This document shows, piece after piece, positions 57,233 to 64,000 of a stretch of 64,000 bases of DNA. The position numbers and the translations under genes are program-made. The notes under the pieces are model-generated. The model was not told the origin of the DNA and made no database searches. It worked only from the letters and a program-made list of their open reading frames with translations. The DNA is from Polyangium spumosum (GTDB taxonomy: Bacteria > Myxococcota_A > Polyangia > Polyangiales > Polyangiaceae). Where the stretch lies: assembly GCF_009649845.1 (NCBI RefSeq), contig NZ_WJIE01000004.1:124001-188000 (forward strand), written 5' to 3'. Position 1 is the stretch's first letter; every line of letters starts with the position of its first letter.

Positions 57233-59155
57233 ATGCGCCGCGCGAAATACCCTCCGACCGCACCCGCGCTCGTCCAGGCGACCCTCGCCCTCACCCTCCT
57301 CGCCTGCGATACGCCCCGCGAGCCTTCGCGTTCGCCCGCGCCCTCGCCTCCGCCGAAGGTCGCATCGCAGAAGCCCACCCCCGCGCCGCCGCCCGGCGCC
57401 ACGCTCCCGCCGGGCGTGCGCGCCGAGGTGCAAGGAAAAACCGGTATCGTGCGGGTCGTCGAGCAGGACGGCTTTCGCCTGCTCACCATCGACGACACCG
57501 TTCACGCCGCCCATTTCGTCGGCCCCGGGGACGCGCCGCTCGCCGCGTACGATCCGCTCGTCTCGATCCTCGTATCCGCGCGGCACGAGCACCCCGGGCA
57601 CGCGCTCGTCATCGGCCTCGGCTCGGGCGCGACGGCGGCGGAGCTCGCGTCGGTCGGGTTCGAGGTCGAGGTCGCCGAGGAGGATCCCGCCGTGATCGAC
57701 GTCGCGCGCCGCTTCTTCGATTACCAGGGTCACGCCGAGGTGATCGACGGCCTCGAGAAGGTGCGCCATTGCGGGTGTGAATACGATCTCATCCTGGTCG
57801 ACGCCTTCGCGGGCCACGACCTGCCGCCCTCGTTCCTCGACGCCAATGCGATGTTCAACTTCGGCCTGCACCTCCCGCCGCAGGGGGTCCTCGCTGTGCG
57901 GCTTCTCGGCTCGCCCCGCGACGACGCCGTCGTGGCCGCCGTGCGCGCGTTTGCGGGCGCGTTCAAGCATGTGAGGCTCTACGGCACGGGCGCGGCGGAC
58001 GAGCCGCAGAACCTCTACCTCCTCCTCTCCCACACGCCGCTGCGCCTCTTCGACGAAGACCTCGGGCTCGCCTTCCCGCTGCCGCTGCCCGCCCCCGAGG
58101 CGGCGCCGGCCGCCCGGACGTCGCGCGCCGAGGCCCGGAGGGACGTCGCGCTCGGCCGCATGGAACGGCGGGCCTCGCTCGTGGGCTACCTCGTGCGCGG
58201 CGAGGACGGCTCGTTTTGCCTCGACCTGCCGCACTGGGAAATGGGCGCGCGCCGGTTCGTCCTGACGGGGAGCGAGGCCACGAGCCTCGCCAAACTCCTG
58301 CCGACGAAGGTCGATTTTCCGACGCAGGGAGACCTGAGCACCGACGGCGACGTCTCCGGGACCTTGCATTCGCTGCTCGGCGGCGGCGGCGTGAAGCTCT
58401 CCACCGTGCGGTTCTCCCCCGTCGTGGTGGCCGTCGAGGGCAAGCTGTCGCGCCGCAAACCCGAGACGTCGGGGGATCCGCGGGACGTCCCGCGCGGCGC
58501 ATTCAACCCGGGCGCCTTCATGGCCAGCGCGAAGAAGATCACGGCCAATGCGCAGGGCGAGCTCCTCGTGGAGAAGGTGCACCTCACGCTGACGACGGCC
58601 GAGTGGCGCGTCTTCCGGCAGAAGACCTTGAAGCCGCTCGCCGCGCGCGCGGCGGCGGCGCTGGCGAAGGCCGATTTCGTGGCGGCCGAGAAGGACATCC
58701 GCGGCATGCTCGACGCGCTCGACCAGCGATTCGGCCGCTTCGCCCCGCGGATGGTCACGTACGACGAGCTCGCGACCCTGCTCCGCGTGCTCGTCCCGCC
58801 GGCCTCCGGCGCCGACGAGGACCCCGCGGCGCGGGCCGAGGCGTGCAACGACGCGCGGAGACGTTATCGAATCGGGTACGGCGGGCCGGCCTGGCCGACC
58901 GAGGGCGAGCGGCGGGAGGTGTCGCGGATGCTCGTCGCGCTCTTCGAATGCGCGGCGAAGAACTACGAGCAGGCGGCGGGGAAATCGCCGTCCTCCCCGC
59001 GCGAACGGGCGCTCGCGCGGAGCCTCGTCGAGCTCTTCGAAGACGCGGGCTGGGACGAGTTCGACGACAAGAAACGGGAGGCGCTCGCGAAGCGGGCGGA
59101 GGAGCTCCGGAAGAAATGGCCCCTCGAGCCGGAGCCCCCTCCTATTCCTCGATGA
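57233..59155 (+). CDS. Spermidine-synthase-like lipoprotein with long C-terminal region
   Basis: A 640-residue protein. ATG 57233 begins a signal peptide with lipobox 'LTLLAC', followed by a Pro-rich linker. Residues 65-280 form a class I methyltransferase fold in its spermidine-synthase version: 'HALVIGLGSGATAAELASVG' (SAM-type glycine motif), 'VEVAEEDPAVIDVARRFFDY', 'YDLILVDAFAGHDLPPSFLD'. The remaining 350 residues have no recognised family. They hold a His/Glu-poor strand-rich part and a helical C-terminus ending in charged coiled coil ('DDKKREALAKRAEELRKKWP'). A SAM-type fold outside the cytoplasm would lack cofactor, so it is probably a structural or binding version. It overlaps the end of hmgA by 14 bases. 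Confidence 0.8.
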   Translation: MRRAKYPPTAPALVQATLALTLLACDTPREPSRSPAPSPPPKVASQKPTPAPPPGATLPPGVRAEVQGKTGIVRVVEQDGFRLLTIDDTVHAAHFVGPGDAPLAAYDPLVSILVSARHEHPGHALVIGLGSGATAAELASVGFEVEVAEEDPAVIDVARRFFDYQGHAEVIDGLEKVRHCGCEYDLILVDAFAGHDLPPSFLDANAMFNFGLHLPPQGVLAVRLLGSPRDDAVVAAVRAFAGAFKHVRLYGTGAADEPQNLYLLLSHTPLRLFDEDLGLAFPLPLPAPEAAPAARTSRAEARRDVALGRMERRASLVGYLVRGEDGSFCLDLPHWEMGARRFVLTGSEATSLAKLLPTKVDFPTQGDLSTDGDVSGTLHSLLGGGGVKLSTVRFSPVVVAVEGKLSRRKPETSGDPRDVPRGAFNPGAFMASAKKITANAQGELLVEKVHLTLTTAEWRVFRQKTLKPLAARAAAALAKADFVAAEKDIRGMLDALDQRFGRFAPRMVTYDELATLLRVLVPPASGADEDPAARAEACNDARRRYRIGYGGPAWPTEGERREVSRMLVALFECAAKNYEQAAGKSPSSPRERALARSLVELFEDAGWDEFDDKKREALAKRAEELRKKWPLEPEPPPIPR

Positions 59156-60302
59156 AGCTCTCCTGATACCCCGGATCCTCCGCGCCGAGCGTGGCCTCCG
59201 TCGGCAGCAGGGGTTCGAACGTGTCGATCATGACCGCGAGCTCGCTCGTCTCCTTCGTGCCGATGCTGGCCTCGTACGAGCCCGGGTGCGGGCCGTGCGG
59301 GATGCCCGCCGGGTGGTGCGAGATGCTGCCCGGACCGACGCCCCGGCGCGAGGTGAAGTTGCCGCGGCAATAAAAGATGAACTCGTCGCAGTCGTACGAC
59401 GAATGCGGGTACGGGCAGGGGATCGCCTGCGGGTGGAAATCGACCATCCGCGGCACGAAGCTGCAGACGAGCGCGCCGCGCGCCGCGAAGGTGCCGTGCC
59501 AGTCGGGCGGCAGGTGCACGAGCCCGGCGCGGGGCTGGAAGTTCAGGATCGGGAAGACGAACGGATACACCGTGCCGTCCCAGCCCACGACGTCGAGCGG
59601 CGAATGCGCCATCGAGAAGCCGTGGAAGCCTCCGTCGCGCTTGACGACGAGCTTGCGGATGCCCTCGTCCATCGGCCCGACGAAGGAGGGCTTCTTGAAG
59701 TCGCGGTGGCTGAACGGCGCGTCCATGCGGAGCTGGCCGACGTCGTTGCGCCATTGCTTCGGGAGGTGGATCCCGCCCATGGCCTCGATGCAGAGCCACG
59801 ATTGCAGCCCCGCGTCGGGGATGAAGCGGTAGAACAGGCCCCGCGGCACGTAGACGTAATCGTCCTTCTCGTACCGGAGGTCGCCGAGCATCGTGCGCAG
59901 CATGCCGCTGCCCTCGAACACGAAAAAGAGCTCGTCGGCGTCGGCGTTCGAGAAATAGACGGGATCGGGCGCGTCCGGCCGGGCGATGCCGAGGACGACG
60001 TCGCCGTTGTAGAGCAGAGGGACGCGCCCGTCGATCTGCGGGCCGCTCGGGGTCGGGACCGAGGTCGATCGATAATGGCGCTTCGCCAGGGGGCGCTGCG
60101 GGGCCGGCGTGGGCAACGAGAAGCCGTGCTCGGCGGGCGTGAGGCGGTGCTCGTGGGGGCGCCGCTCGTGATACGCGATGGTGTAGGGCCCGTCGAACCC
60201 GCGGCGCGTCAGGCACTCCTCCCAGCGGAGCGCGCCCTTCGCGTCGCGGAGCACCGTGTGGTGCTTCGGCGGCAGTTCCCCGAAGGCGAGGCGCTCGATC
60301 AT
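59142..60302 (-). CDS. hmgA: Homogentisate 1,2-dioxygenase
   Basis: A 386-residue cupin-type homogentisate dioxygenase. It opens the aromatic ring of homogentisate to maleylacetoacetate with Fe(II) and O2. Conserved regions are 'LLYNGDVVLGIARPDAPDPV', 'SNADADELFFVFEGSGMLRT', 'PRGLFYRFIPDAG' and the iron-site segment near 'FIFYCRGNFTSRRGVGPGSI' then 'SHHPAGIPHGPHPGSYEASI' (His-rich). This is the compact bacterial form, shorter than the eukaryotic enzyme. Its ATG overlaps the hppD stop by four bases. It is the last gene of the fahA-maiA-hppD-hmgA operon, and its 3' end overlaps the convergent lipoprotein gene. Confidence 0.93.
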   Translation of the reverse strand: MIERLAFGELPPKHHTVLRDAKGALRWEECLTRRGFDGPYTIAYHERRPHEHRLTPAEHGFSLPTPAPQRPLAKRHYRSTSVPTPSGPQIDGRVPLLYNGDVVLGIARPDAPDPVYFSNADADELFFVFEGSGMLRTMLGDLRYEKDDYVYVPRGLFYRFIPDAGLQSWLCIEAMGGIHLPKQWRNDVGQLRMDAPFSHRDFKKPSFVGPMDEGIRKLVVKRDGGFHGFSMAHSPLDVVGWDGTVYPFVFPILNFQPRAGLVHLPPDWHGTFAARGALVCSFVPRMVDFHPQAIPCPYPHSSYDCDEFIFYCRGNFTSRRGVGPGSISHHPAGIPHGPHPGSYEASIGTKETSELAVMIDTFEPLLPTEATLGAEDPGYQESFIEE

Positions 60303-61453
60303 CCGATCTTGCCCTCCGTCTTTTGCTGCCGCTCGATGCTCTCGAAGAGCGCGCGGAAGTTGCCGCCGCCGAAGCCGCGATCCCCCTTGCGCTGGATGAT
60401 CTCGTAGAAGAACGGCCCGGCCTCCGGATCCCCGTGCGTCCCGGCGGACTCCTTGAGGAAGATCTGGAGCAGGTATTTGCCCTCGCCCTCGCCGTCGACC
60501 AGGATCTCGAGATCACGCAGCACGTTGATGTCCTCGTCGATGCGCTGGACGCCGAGTGTTTGCAGGCGCTGCGGCAGCGCGTCGTAATACGAGCCGGGCG
60601 TCGGCATGAATTGGATGCCGCGCTCGCGCATGCTCCTCACGCAGGAGAGGATGTCCGCCGCCGCGAGCGCCGCGTGCTGCACGCCGTCGCCGCGGTGCTC
60701 CTCGTTGAAGATGTTGATCTGCGAGCTCTTGAAATACGGCCGGTACGGCTCGTTGTTCGCGAACTTCACGCCCGAGTGCGGGTCCCACATGACGGCCGAG
60801 CGCAGCCCGGAGCCGTGATCCGCGCCCTTCTTCACGTCCTCGGTGTGGAACTGGATCTCCCAGAACCGCTCGAACCCGAGCACGTGCTCCATCCAGAGCA
60901 GCGCGGGCGCCATCGTCTGGAAGTTCGACGTGATGTGATCAAAATGCGTGAAGCCGAGCGTGTTCTTGCCGCCGCGCGGCGCGTCGTAATGCACCGCGCC
61001 CGGGAAGAGCTTGCGGTACCCCTTGCGCTCGATGAAGCGGAACGTCGTGTCGCCGAAGGGCGTCGTGATCGAGAACGAGGCGAACTCACCGCCGTCCTCC
61101 TTCACGCGGGTGATCTCGTCGATCGGGGTGCCGCCGCGCGCGTCGAGCACGCGGAAGGCGCGCTCGATGTCCTCGACCTCGAAGATCAACGTGCCGACGC
61201 CGTCCGGGTGCTTGCGCAGGTACCGCCACGCTCGCCCGCCCTCGCCGAGCGGCTGCGAGCACATGACGATGCAGTCCCCGGCGCGGAAGACGACCGAGCG
61301 CTGCCGCGCGGCCTCCTCGAGCTCGGGGCTCGACTGCGCGATCTCCTCGAAATCGAGCTTCTCCGTGTAGAACTTCCGGCTCCGCTCGAGGTCGCGGACG
61401 TAGTAGTGCAGCGCCTCGAGACGCTTGATTCCGACGGACTCCGCTTTCGTCAT
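60299..61453 (-). CDS. hppD: 4-hydroxyphenylpyruvate dioxygenase
   Basis: A 384-residue enzyme of the vicinal-oxygen-chelate fold, converting 4-hydroxyphenylpyruvate to homogentisate. The two VOC domains are 'RLEALHYYVRDLERSRKFYT' (N-terminal) and 'TLGFTHFDHITSNFQTMAPA' (C-terminal). The iron ligands are the His in 'THFDHIT', the His in 'GDGVQHAALAAADI' and the Glu in 'GPFFYEIIQRKGDRGFGGGN'. The ending 'GNFRALFESIERQQ' is characteristic. Its stop overlaps the hmgA start as ATGA. It begins 15 bases after the maiA stop. Confidence 0.95.
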   Translation of the reverse strand: MTKAESVGIKRLEALHYYVRDLERSRKFYTEKLDFEEIAQSSPELEEAARQRSVVFRAGDCIVMCSQPLGEGGRAWRYLRKHPDGVGTLIFEVEDIERAFRVLDARGGTPIDEITRVKEDGGEFASFSITTPFGDTTFRFIERKGYRKLFPGAVHYDAPRGGKNTLGFTHFDHITSNFQTMAPALLWMEHVLGFERFWEIQFHTEDVKKGADHGSGLRSAVMWDPHSGVKFANNEPYRPYFKSSQINIFNEEHRGDGVQHAALAAADILSCVRSMRERGIQFMPTPGSYYDALPQRLQTLGVQRIDEDINVLRDLEILVDGEGEGKYLLQIFLKESAGTHGDPEAGPFFYEIIQRKGDRGFGGGNFRALFESIERQQKTEGKIG

Positions 61454-61468
61454 GTTCCGATTCCTCTT

Positions 61469-62113
61469 TCAAGCTCCGGCGTCGATCTGCCGATCCGGAT
61501 GAGCGGCCTGGAAGGCCGGTAGCGACGCGGCTTGCTCCTCGATGCGCACGAGCAAGGGGAACGGGGAGAGGTCCACGCCGAAGCGCCGCGCTGCATAAAG
61601 CTGGGGCACGAGGCACACGTCCGCCACCGTGGGCGCGTCTCCGACGGAGAATCGTCCATGGACGGGCTCGGCGAGCGCCTGGTACGCGGTGAGGCCCTTC
61701 TCGATGAAGCGCCGGGCGAACGCGAGCTCGTCCGCGCCGAACTCGGCCTTCACGAGCTTGAGCACCGAGGTGTTCTGGAAGGGCTGGATGCCCGAGTTGA
61801 TGATCTCCGCGAGCTGCCGCGCCCGCGCGCGGAGGAAGCTGTCCGTGGGCAGGAGCCGGGGCTCCGGGTGGCGCTCCTCCAGCCACTCGATGATGGCCAG
61901 CGATTGCCCGAGCTCGTGCACCACGCCGCCCTCCTCGACCTCCAGCGTGGGCACCTGGGCCATGGGGTTCTTCGCGCGGTAGTCGTCCCCGTACTGTTCA
62001 CCGCCGTTCTTGAGGAGGTGCACGGGGACGTTCTCGAAAGAGATTCCTTTGAGGTGCAAGGCGATCCGCGCGCGATAACTCGCGGAGCTGCGCCAGTAGC
62101 CGTAGAGCTTCAT
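61469..62113 (-). CDS. maiA: Maleylacetoacetate isomerase (zeta-class GST)
   Basis: A 214-residue glutathione-S-transferase-fold isomerase, converting maleylacetoacetate to fumarylacetoacetate. The zeta-class hallmark 'YWRSSASYRARIALHLKGI' has the active-site Ser-Ser. 'NPMAQVPTLEVEEGGVVHEL' and 'QSLAIIEWLEERHPEPRLLP' are the glutathione-binding elements. The helical C-terminal domain ends 'FQAAHPDRQIDA'. ATG 62113 overlaps the fahA stop by four bases. If the cell lacks glutathione, another thiol may serve. Confidence 0.94.
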   Translation of the reverse strand: MKLYGYWRSSASYRARIALHLKGISFENVPVHLLKNGGEQYGDDYRAKNPMAQVPTLEVEEGGVVHELGQSLAIIEWLEERHPEPRLLPTDSFLRARARQLAEIINSGIQPFQNTSVLKLVKAEFGADELAFARRFIEKGLTAYQALAEPVHGRFSVGDAPTVADVCLVPQLYAARRFGVDLSPFPLLVRIEEQAASLPAFQAAHPDRQIDAGA

Positions 62114-63087
62114 GGAGAGACCACCTTCTGCTCGATGCGTCCGAAAATATCGAGCCCGTCCTCGCCGCGCATCTCGATGGCGATGGTGTCGCCGGGCTTC
62201 ATGAATGGCGTCTTCGGGGCGCCCTCGTCGATCGTCTCGATCATGCGGCGCTCGGCGAGGCAGCTTATGCCCCGCGCGCGGTCCACGTTGGAGACCGTGC
62301 CGCTGCCGAGGATCGTGCCGGCGCCGAAGGCGCGGGTCTTCGTGATGTGCTCGACGAGGTCGAAGAATGAGAAGTGCATCTCCGGCCCGGCCTCGGGATC
62401 CCCGATGAGCGCGCCGTTGTACGTCGAGACGAGCTTCAGGTGCACGCGGCCGTCCCGGAACGACGCGCCGAGCTCGTCGGGCGTGACCGCGAACGGCGAA
62501 AACGCGGTCGCGGGCTTCGATTGAAAGAAGCCGAACCCCTTCGCGAGCTCGCCGGGCACGAGGTTCCGCAGGGTGACGTCGTTCGCGAGGCAAAGGAGGC
62601 GCACGTGACGGTGCGCGTCTTCCTTTTTCGTGCCGAGCGGCACGTCGCCGAGGATGACGCAGATCTCGGCCTCGAAATCGAGGCCCCAGCGCGCGTCGTG
62701 CAGGACGATGTCCTCGCGCGGGCCGAGCAGCACGGAGGAGCCGCCCTGGTAGACGAGCGGATCGGTGCGCAGCGTCTCGGGTGGCTCGGCGCCGCGGGCC
62801 TTGCGGACGAGGATGATGTGATTGATGTACGCCGAGCCGTCGACCCACTCGTAAGCGCGCGGCAGGGGCGGCGCGAGCTTCTGCGGATCGAGCGGCTCGC
62901 CCGGGATCTCGCCGCGCTCGAGGCGCGAGGCGAGGTCCCGCAGGCGCGGCTCGCTCTCGTCCCAGCGATCGAGCGCGGCCTGCATCGTGGGGAACTCCGC
63001 CGGTGCAGGGGTGAACACGGCGCCGTCGCGCCTCACGACGACGAGCGTGCCGTCCCTTCCCGGTCCTCGTAGGCTCGCGAGCTTCAT
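62110..63087 (-). CDS. fahA: Fumarylacetoacetate hydrolase
   Basis: A 325-residue hydrolase that cleaves fumarylacetoacetate to fumarate and acetoacetate, the last step of tyrosine breakdown. The metal site is visible in 'GLDFEAEICVILGDVPLGTK' (Glu-x-Glu and Asp). 'CLANDVTLRNLVPGELAKGF', 'SKPATAFSPFAVTPDELG', 'FGAGTILGSGTVSNVD' and 'FMKPGDTIAIEMRGEDG' are typical of the FAH family. ATG 63087 is the first gene of the minus-strand operon. Its promoter must lie in the 98-base gap to the divergent beta-lactamase-like gene; I see no clear -35/-10 there. Confidence 0.94.
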   Translation of the reverse strand: MKLASLRGPGRDGTLVVVRRDGAVFTPAPAEFPTMQAALDRWDESEPRLRDLASRLERGEIPGEPLDPQKLAPPLPRAYEWVDGSAYINHIILVRKARGAEPPETLRTDPLVYQGGSSVLLGPREDIVLHDARWGLDFEAEICVILGDVPLGTKKEDAHRHVRLLCLANDVTLRNLVPGELAKGFGFFQSKPATAFSPFAVTPDELGASFRDGRVHLKLVSTYNGALIGDPEAGPEMHFSFFDLVEHITKTRAFGAGTILGSGTVSNVDRARGISCLAERRMIETIDEGAPKTPFMKPGDTIAIEMRGEDGLDIFGRIEQKVVSP

Positions 63088-63185
63088 GCGCGCGTCCGGT
63101 AGCACGAAGGGGGAGGAAGGTTCAACCCCGGAGGCGCTCGCGTCGAGGCCGACGGTCGGGCTATCGCTGCGCGCGCGAGGCGTTT

Positions 63186-64000
63186 ATGCTCCCGCGCGTG
63201 TTGCGCCGCTCCGCGATCCTGCTCGCCGCCCTCCTGACCTCGGCCTGTGCGTCCGCGCCGGAGCGCCGGCCCGACAACCCCCCGCCGCCACCACCCGCCG
63301 AGGCGCCGCCGCCGGCGCGTGTGGATCCGCTCGCCGGGATCGACGCGTACGCGGCGGAGACGCTCGCGGCCTGGAAGGCGCCGGGGCTGGCGATCGCCGT
63401 CGTGCGTGGCGACGAGACGGGAGGTGAGGTCGCGTTCGCCCGTGGCTACGGGACGCGTGAGCTCGACGGCGCCGCGCCGGTCGACGCGCACACGCGTTTC
63501 CCCGTCGCGTCGCTCACGAAGACCTTCACCGCCGCGGCCGTCGGCGCGCTCGTCGACGAAGGCAAGTTCGCCTGGGACGACCCGCTCAAGCGTCACTTCC
63601 CCGGCTTTTGCGTGAAGGACCCGCACGTCGCGGTCGCGCTCACGCTCCGGGACGTGCTCGCGCACCGGAGCGGGCTCGAGGATCGGGCGGACCTGCTCTG
63701 GATCGGCACCGGCTTCGATCGTCGCGAGGTGATCCGCCACCTCTGCCAGGTGGGCCAGGCGGCGCCGCTCCGCACGCAGTTCAGCTACAGCAACGTGCTT
63801 TATGCCGTGGCCGGCGAGTTCACGGCGCGCGCGAGCGGGCTCTCGTGGGAGGAGCTCGTGAAGTCCCGCCTGCTCGATCCGGCCGGGATGGGCGAGAGTG
63901 GCTTCGGCGCGCCCGCGCCGGGCGGCGAGAACACGGCGCGCCCCCACGCCGAGCGGGACGGCGTCCTCGTGCCCATCGCGCCGCGCGACGTCACCAACAT
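63186..64000 (+). CDS. Serine beta-lactamase/esterase-family lipoprotein, 3' end outside window
   Basis: The first 271 codons of a class C beta-lactamase-family (penicillin-binding-protein-like) serine hydrolase; the frame is still open at the window edge. ATG 63186 gives a signal peptide with lipobox 'LLTSACASA' and a Pro-rich linker. The catalytic motif SxxK is 'FPVASLTKTFTAAAVGALVD' (Ser-Leu-Thr-Lys), and the second motif YxN is 'FSYSNVLYAVAGEF'. The third motif (H/KxG) would lie beyond the edge. Such proteins hydrolyse beta-lactams, D-amino peptides or esters at the cell envelope. It is divergent from fahA. Confidence 0.9.
   Translation, partial: MLPRVLRRSAILLAALLTSACASAPERRPDNPPPPPPAEAPPPARVDPLAGIDAYAAETLAAWKAPGLAIAVVRGDETGGEVAFARGYGTRELDGAAPVDAHTRFPVASLTKTFTAAAVGALVDEGKFAWDDPLKRHFPGFCVKDPHVAVALTLRDVLAHRSGLEDRADLLWIGTGFDRREVIRHLCQVGQAAPLRTQFSYSNVLYAVAGEFTARASGLSWEELVKSRLLDPAGMGESGFGAPAPGGENTARPHAERDGVLVPIAPRDVTN

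Overview
The window is a G+C-rich chromosomal segment that reads as a myxobacterium, most likely of the Polyangium/Sorangium group. The signs are: many exported lipoproteins with a glycine-rich linker straight after the lipobox cysteine (17 candidates among 57 genes), 'CGDG...CDDGN' cysteine-rich repeats, MopE-type 'CNxxDDDCDG' repeats, a MYXO-CTERM-like C-terminus, a PEGA-domain protein beside a Ser/Thr kinase, and almost no A/T-rich DNA. No rRNA, tRNA, transposase, integrase or CRISPR array was seen.

Layout. 0.2-4.2 kb: two M16-peptidase-like genes and a 2OG-Fe(II) oxygenase. 4.2-9.1 kb: two tandem cysteine-rich lipoprotein paralogues, a PEGA/TPR membrane protein and a Ser/Thr kinase. 9.2-11.9 kb: a lipoprotein fused to a ferritin-like domain and an exported alpha/beta-hydrolase-like protein. 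12-14.2 kb: an HNH-nuclease lipoprotein, a possible immunity partner and a 21-bp minisatellite. 14.3-19.5 kb: a helical unknown protein, a HAD phosphatase, a DUF4139 protein, and an operon of an ECF sigma factor, a protein with a duplicated motif and a 2H-phosphoesterase-like protein. 19.6-21.9 kb: a second lipoprotein with toxin-like architecture, an internally duplicated partner and a 22-bp minisatellite. 22-25.2 kb: comM, recA, ssb. 25.3-38.9 kb: surface and lipoproteins (beta-propeller-like, von Willebrand A/MopE, FGE-like), a quinone oxidoreductase, a ureohydrolase, a DinB/maleylpyruvate isomerase-like protein, an SDR and a beta-helix protein. 39-49.8 kb: acyl-CoA dehydrogenase, Cu/Zn superoxide dismutase, SGNH hydrolase, four-CBS protein, quinol nitric oxide reductase, amidase and an ABC exporter. 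49.7-59.2 kb: an acyltransferase, a small BPSL0067-like amidase candidate followed by a clear terminator, a Tat-type amine oxidase, a cupin, lipoproteins, MsrB, a Uma2 nuclease and a spermidine-synthase-like lipoprotein. 59.1-63.1 kb: a complete homogentisate operon (fahA-maiA-hppD-hmgA) turning 4-hydroxyphenylpyruvate into fumarate and acetoacetate. A serine beta-lactamase-like gene runs off the right edge.

The most interesting pattern is that the window holds two separate cassettes made of a lipoprotein with a toxin-like C-terminus plus a downstream partner gene (11.95-13.8 kb and 19.6-21.5 kb). Each is followed within about 100 bp by a 15-unit minisatellite of 20-23-bp units. The architecture recalls the SitA/SitI lipoprotein toxins that Myxococcus passes between cells by outer-membrane exchange. 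The second cassette and its array sit directly upstream of the comM-recA-ssb recombination cluster. The toxin and immunity roles are inferences from architecture, not demonstrated.
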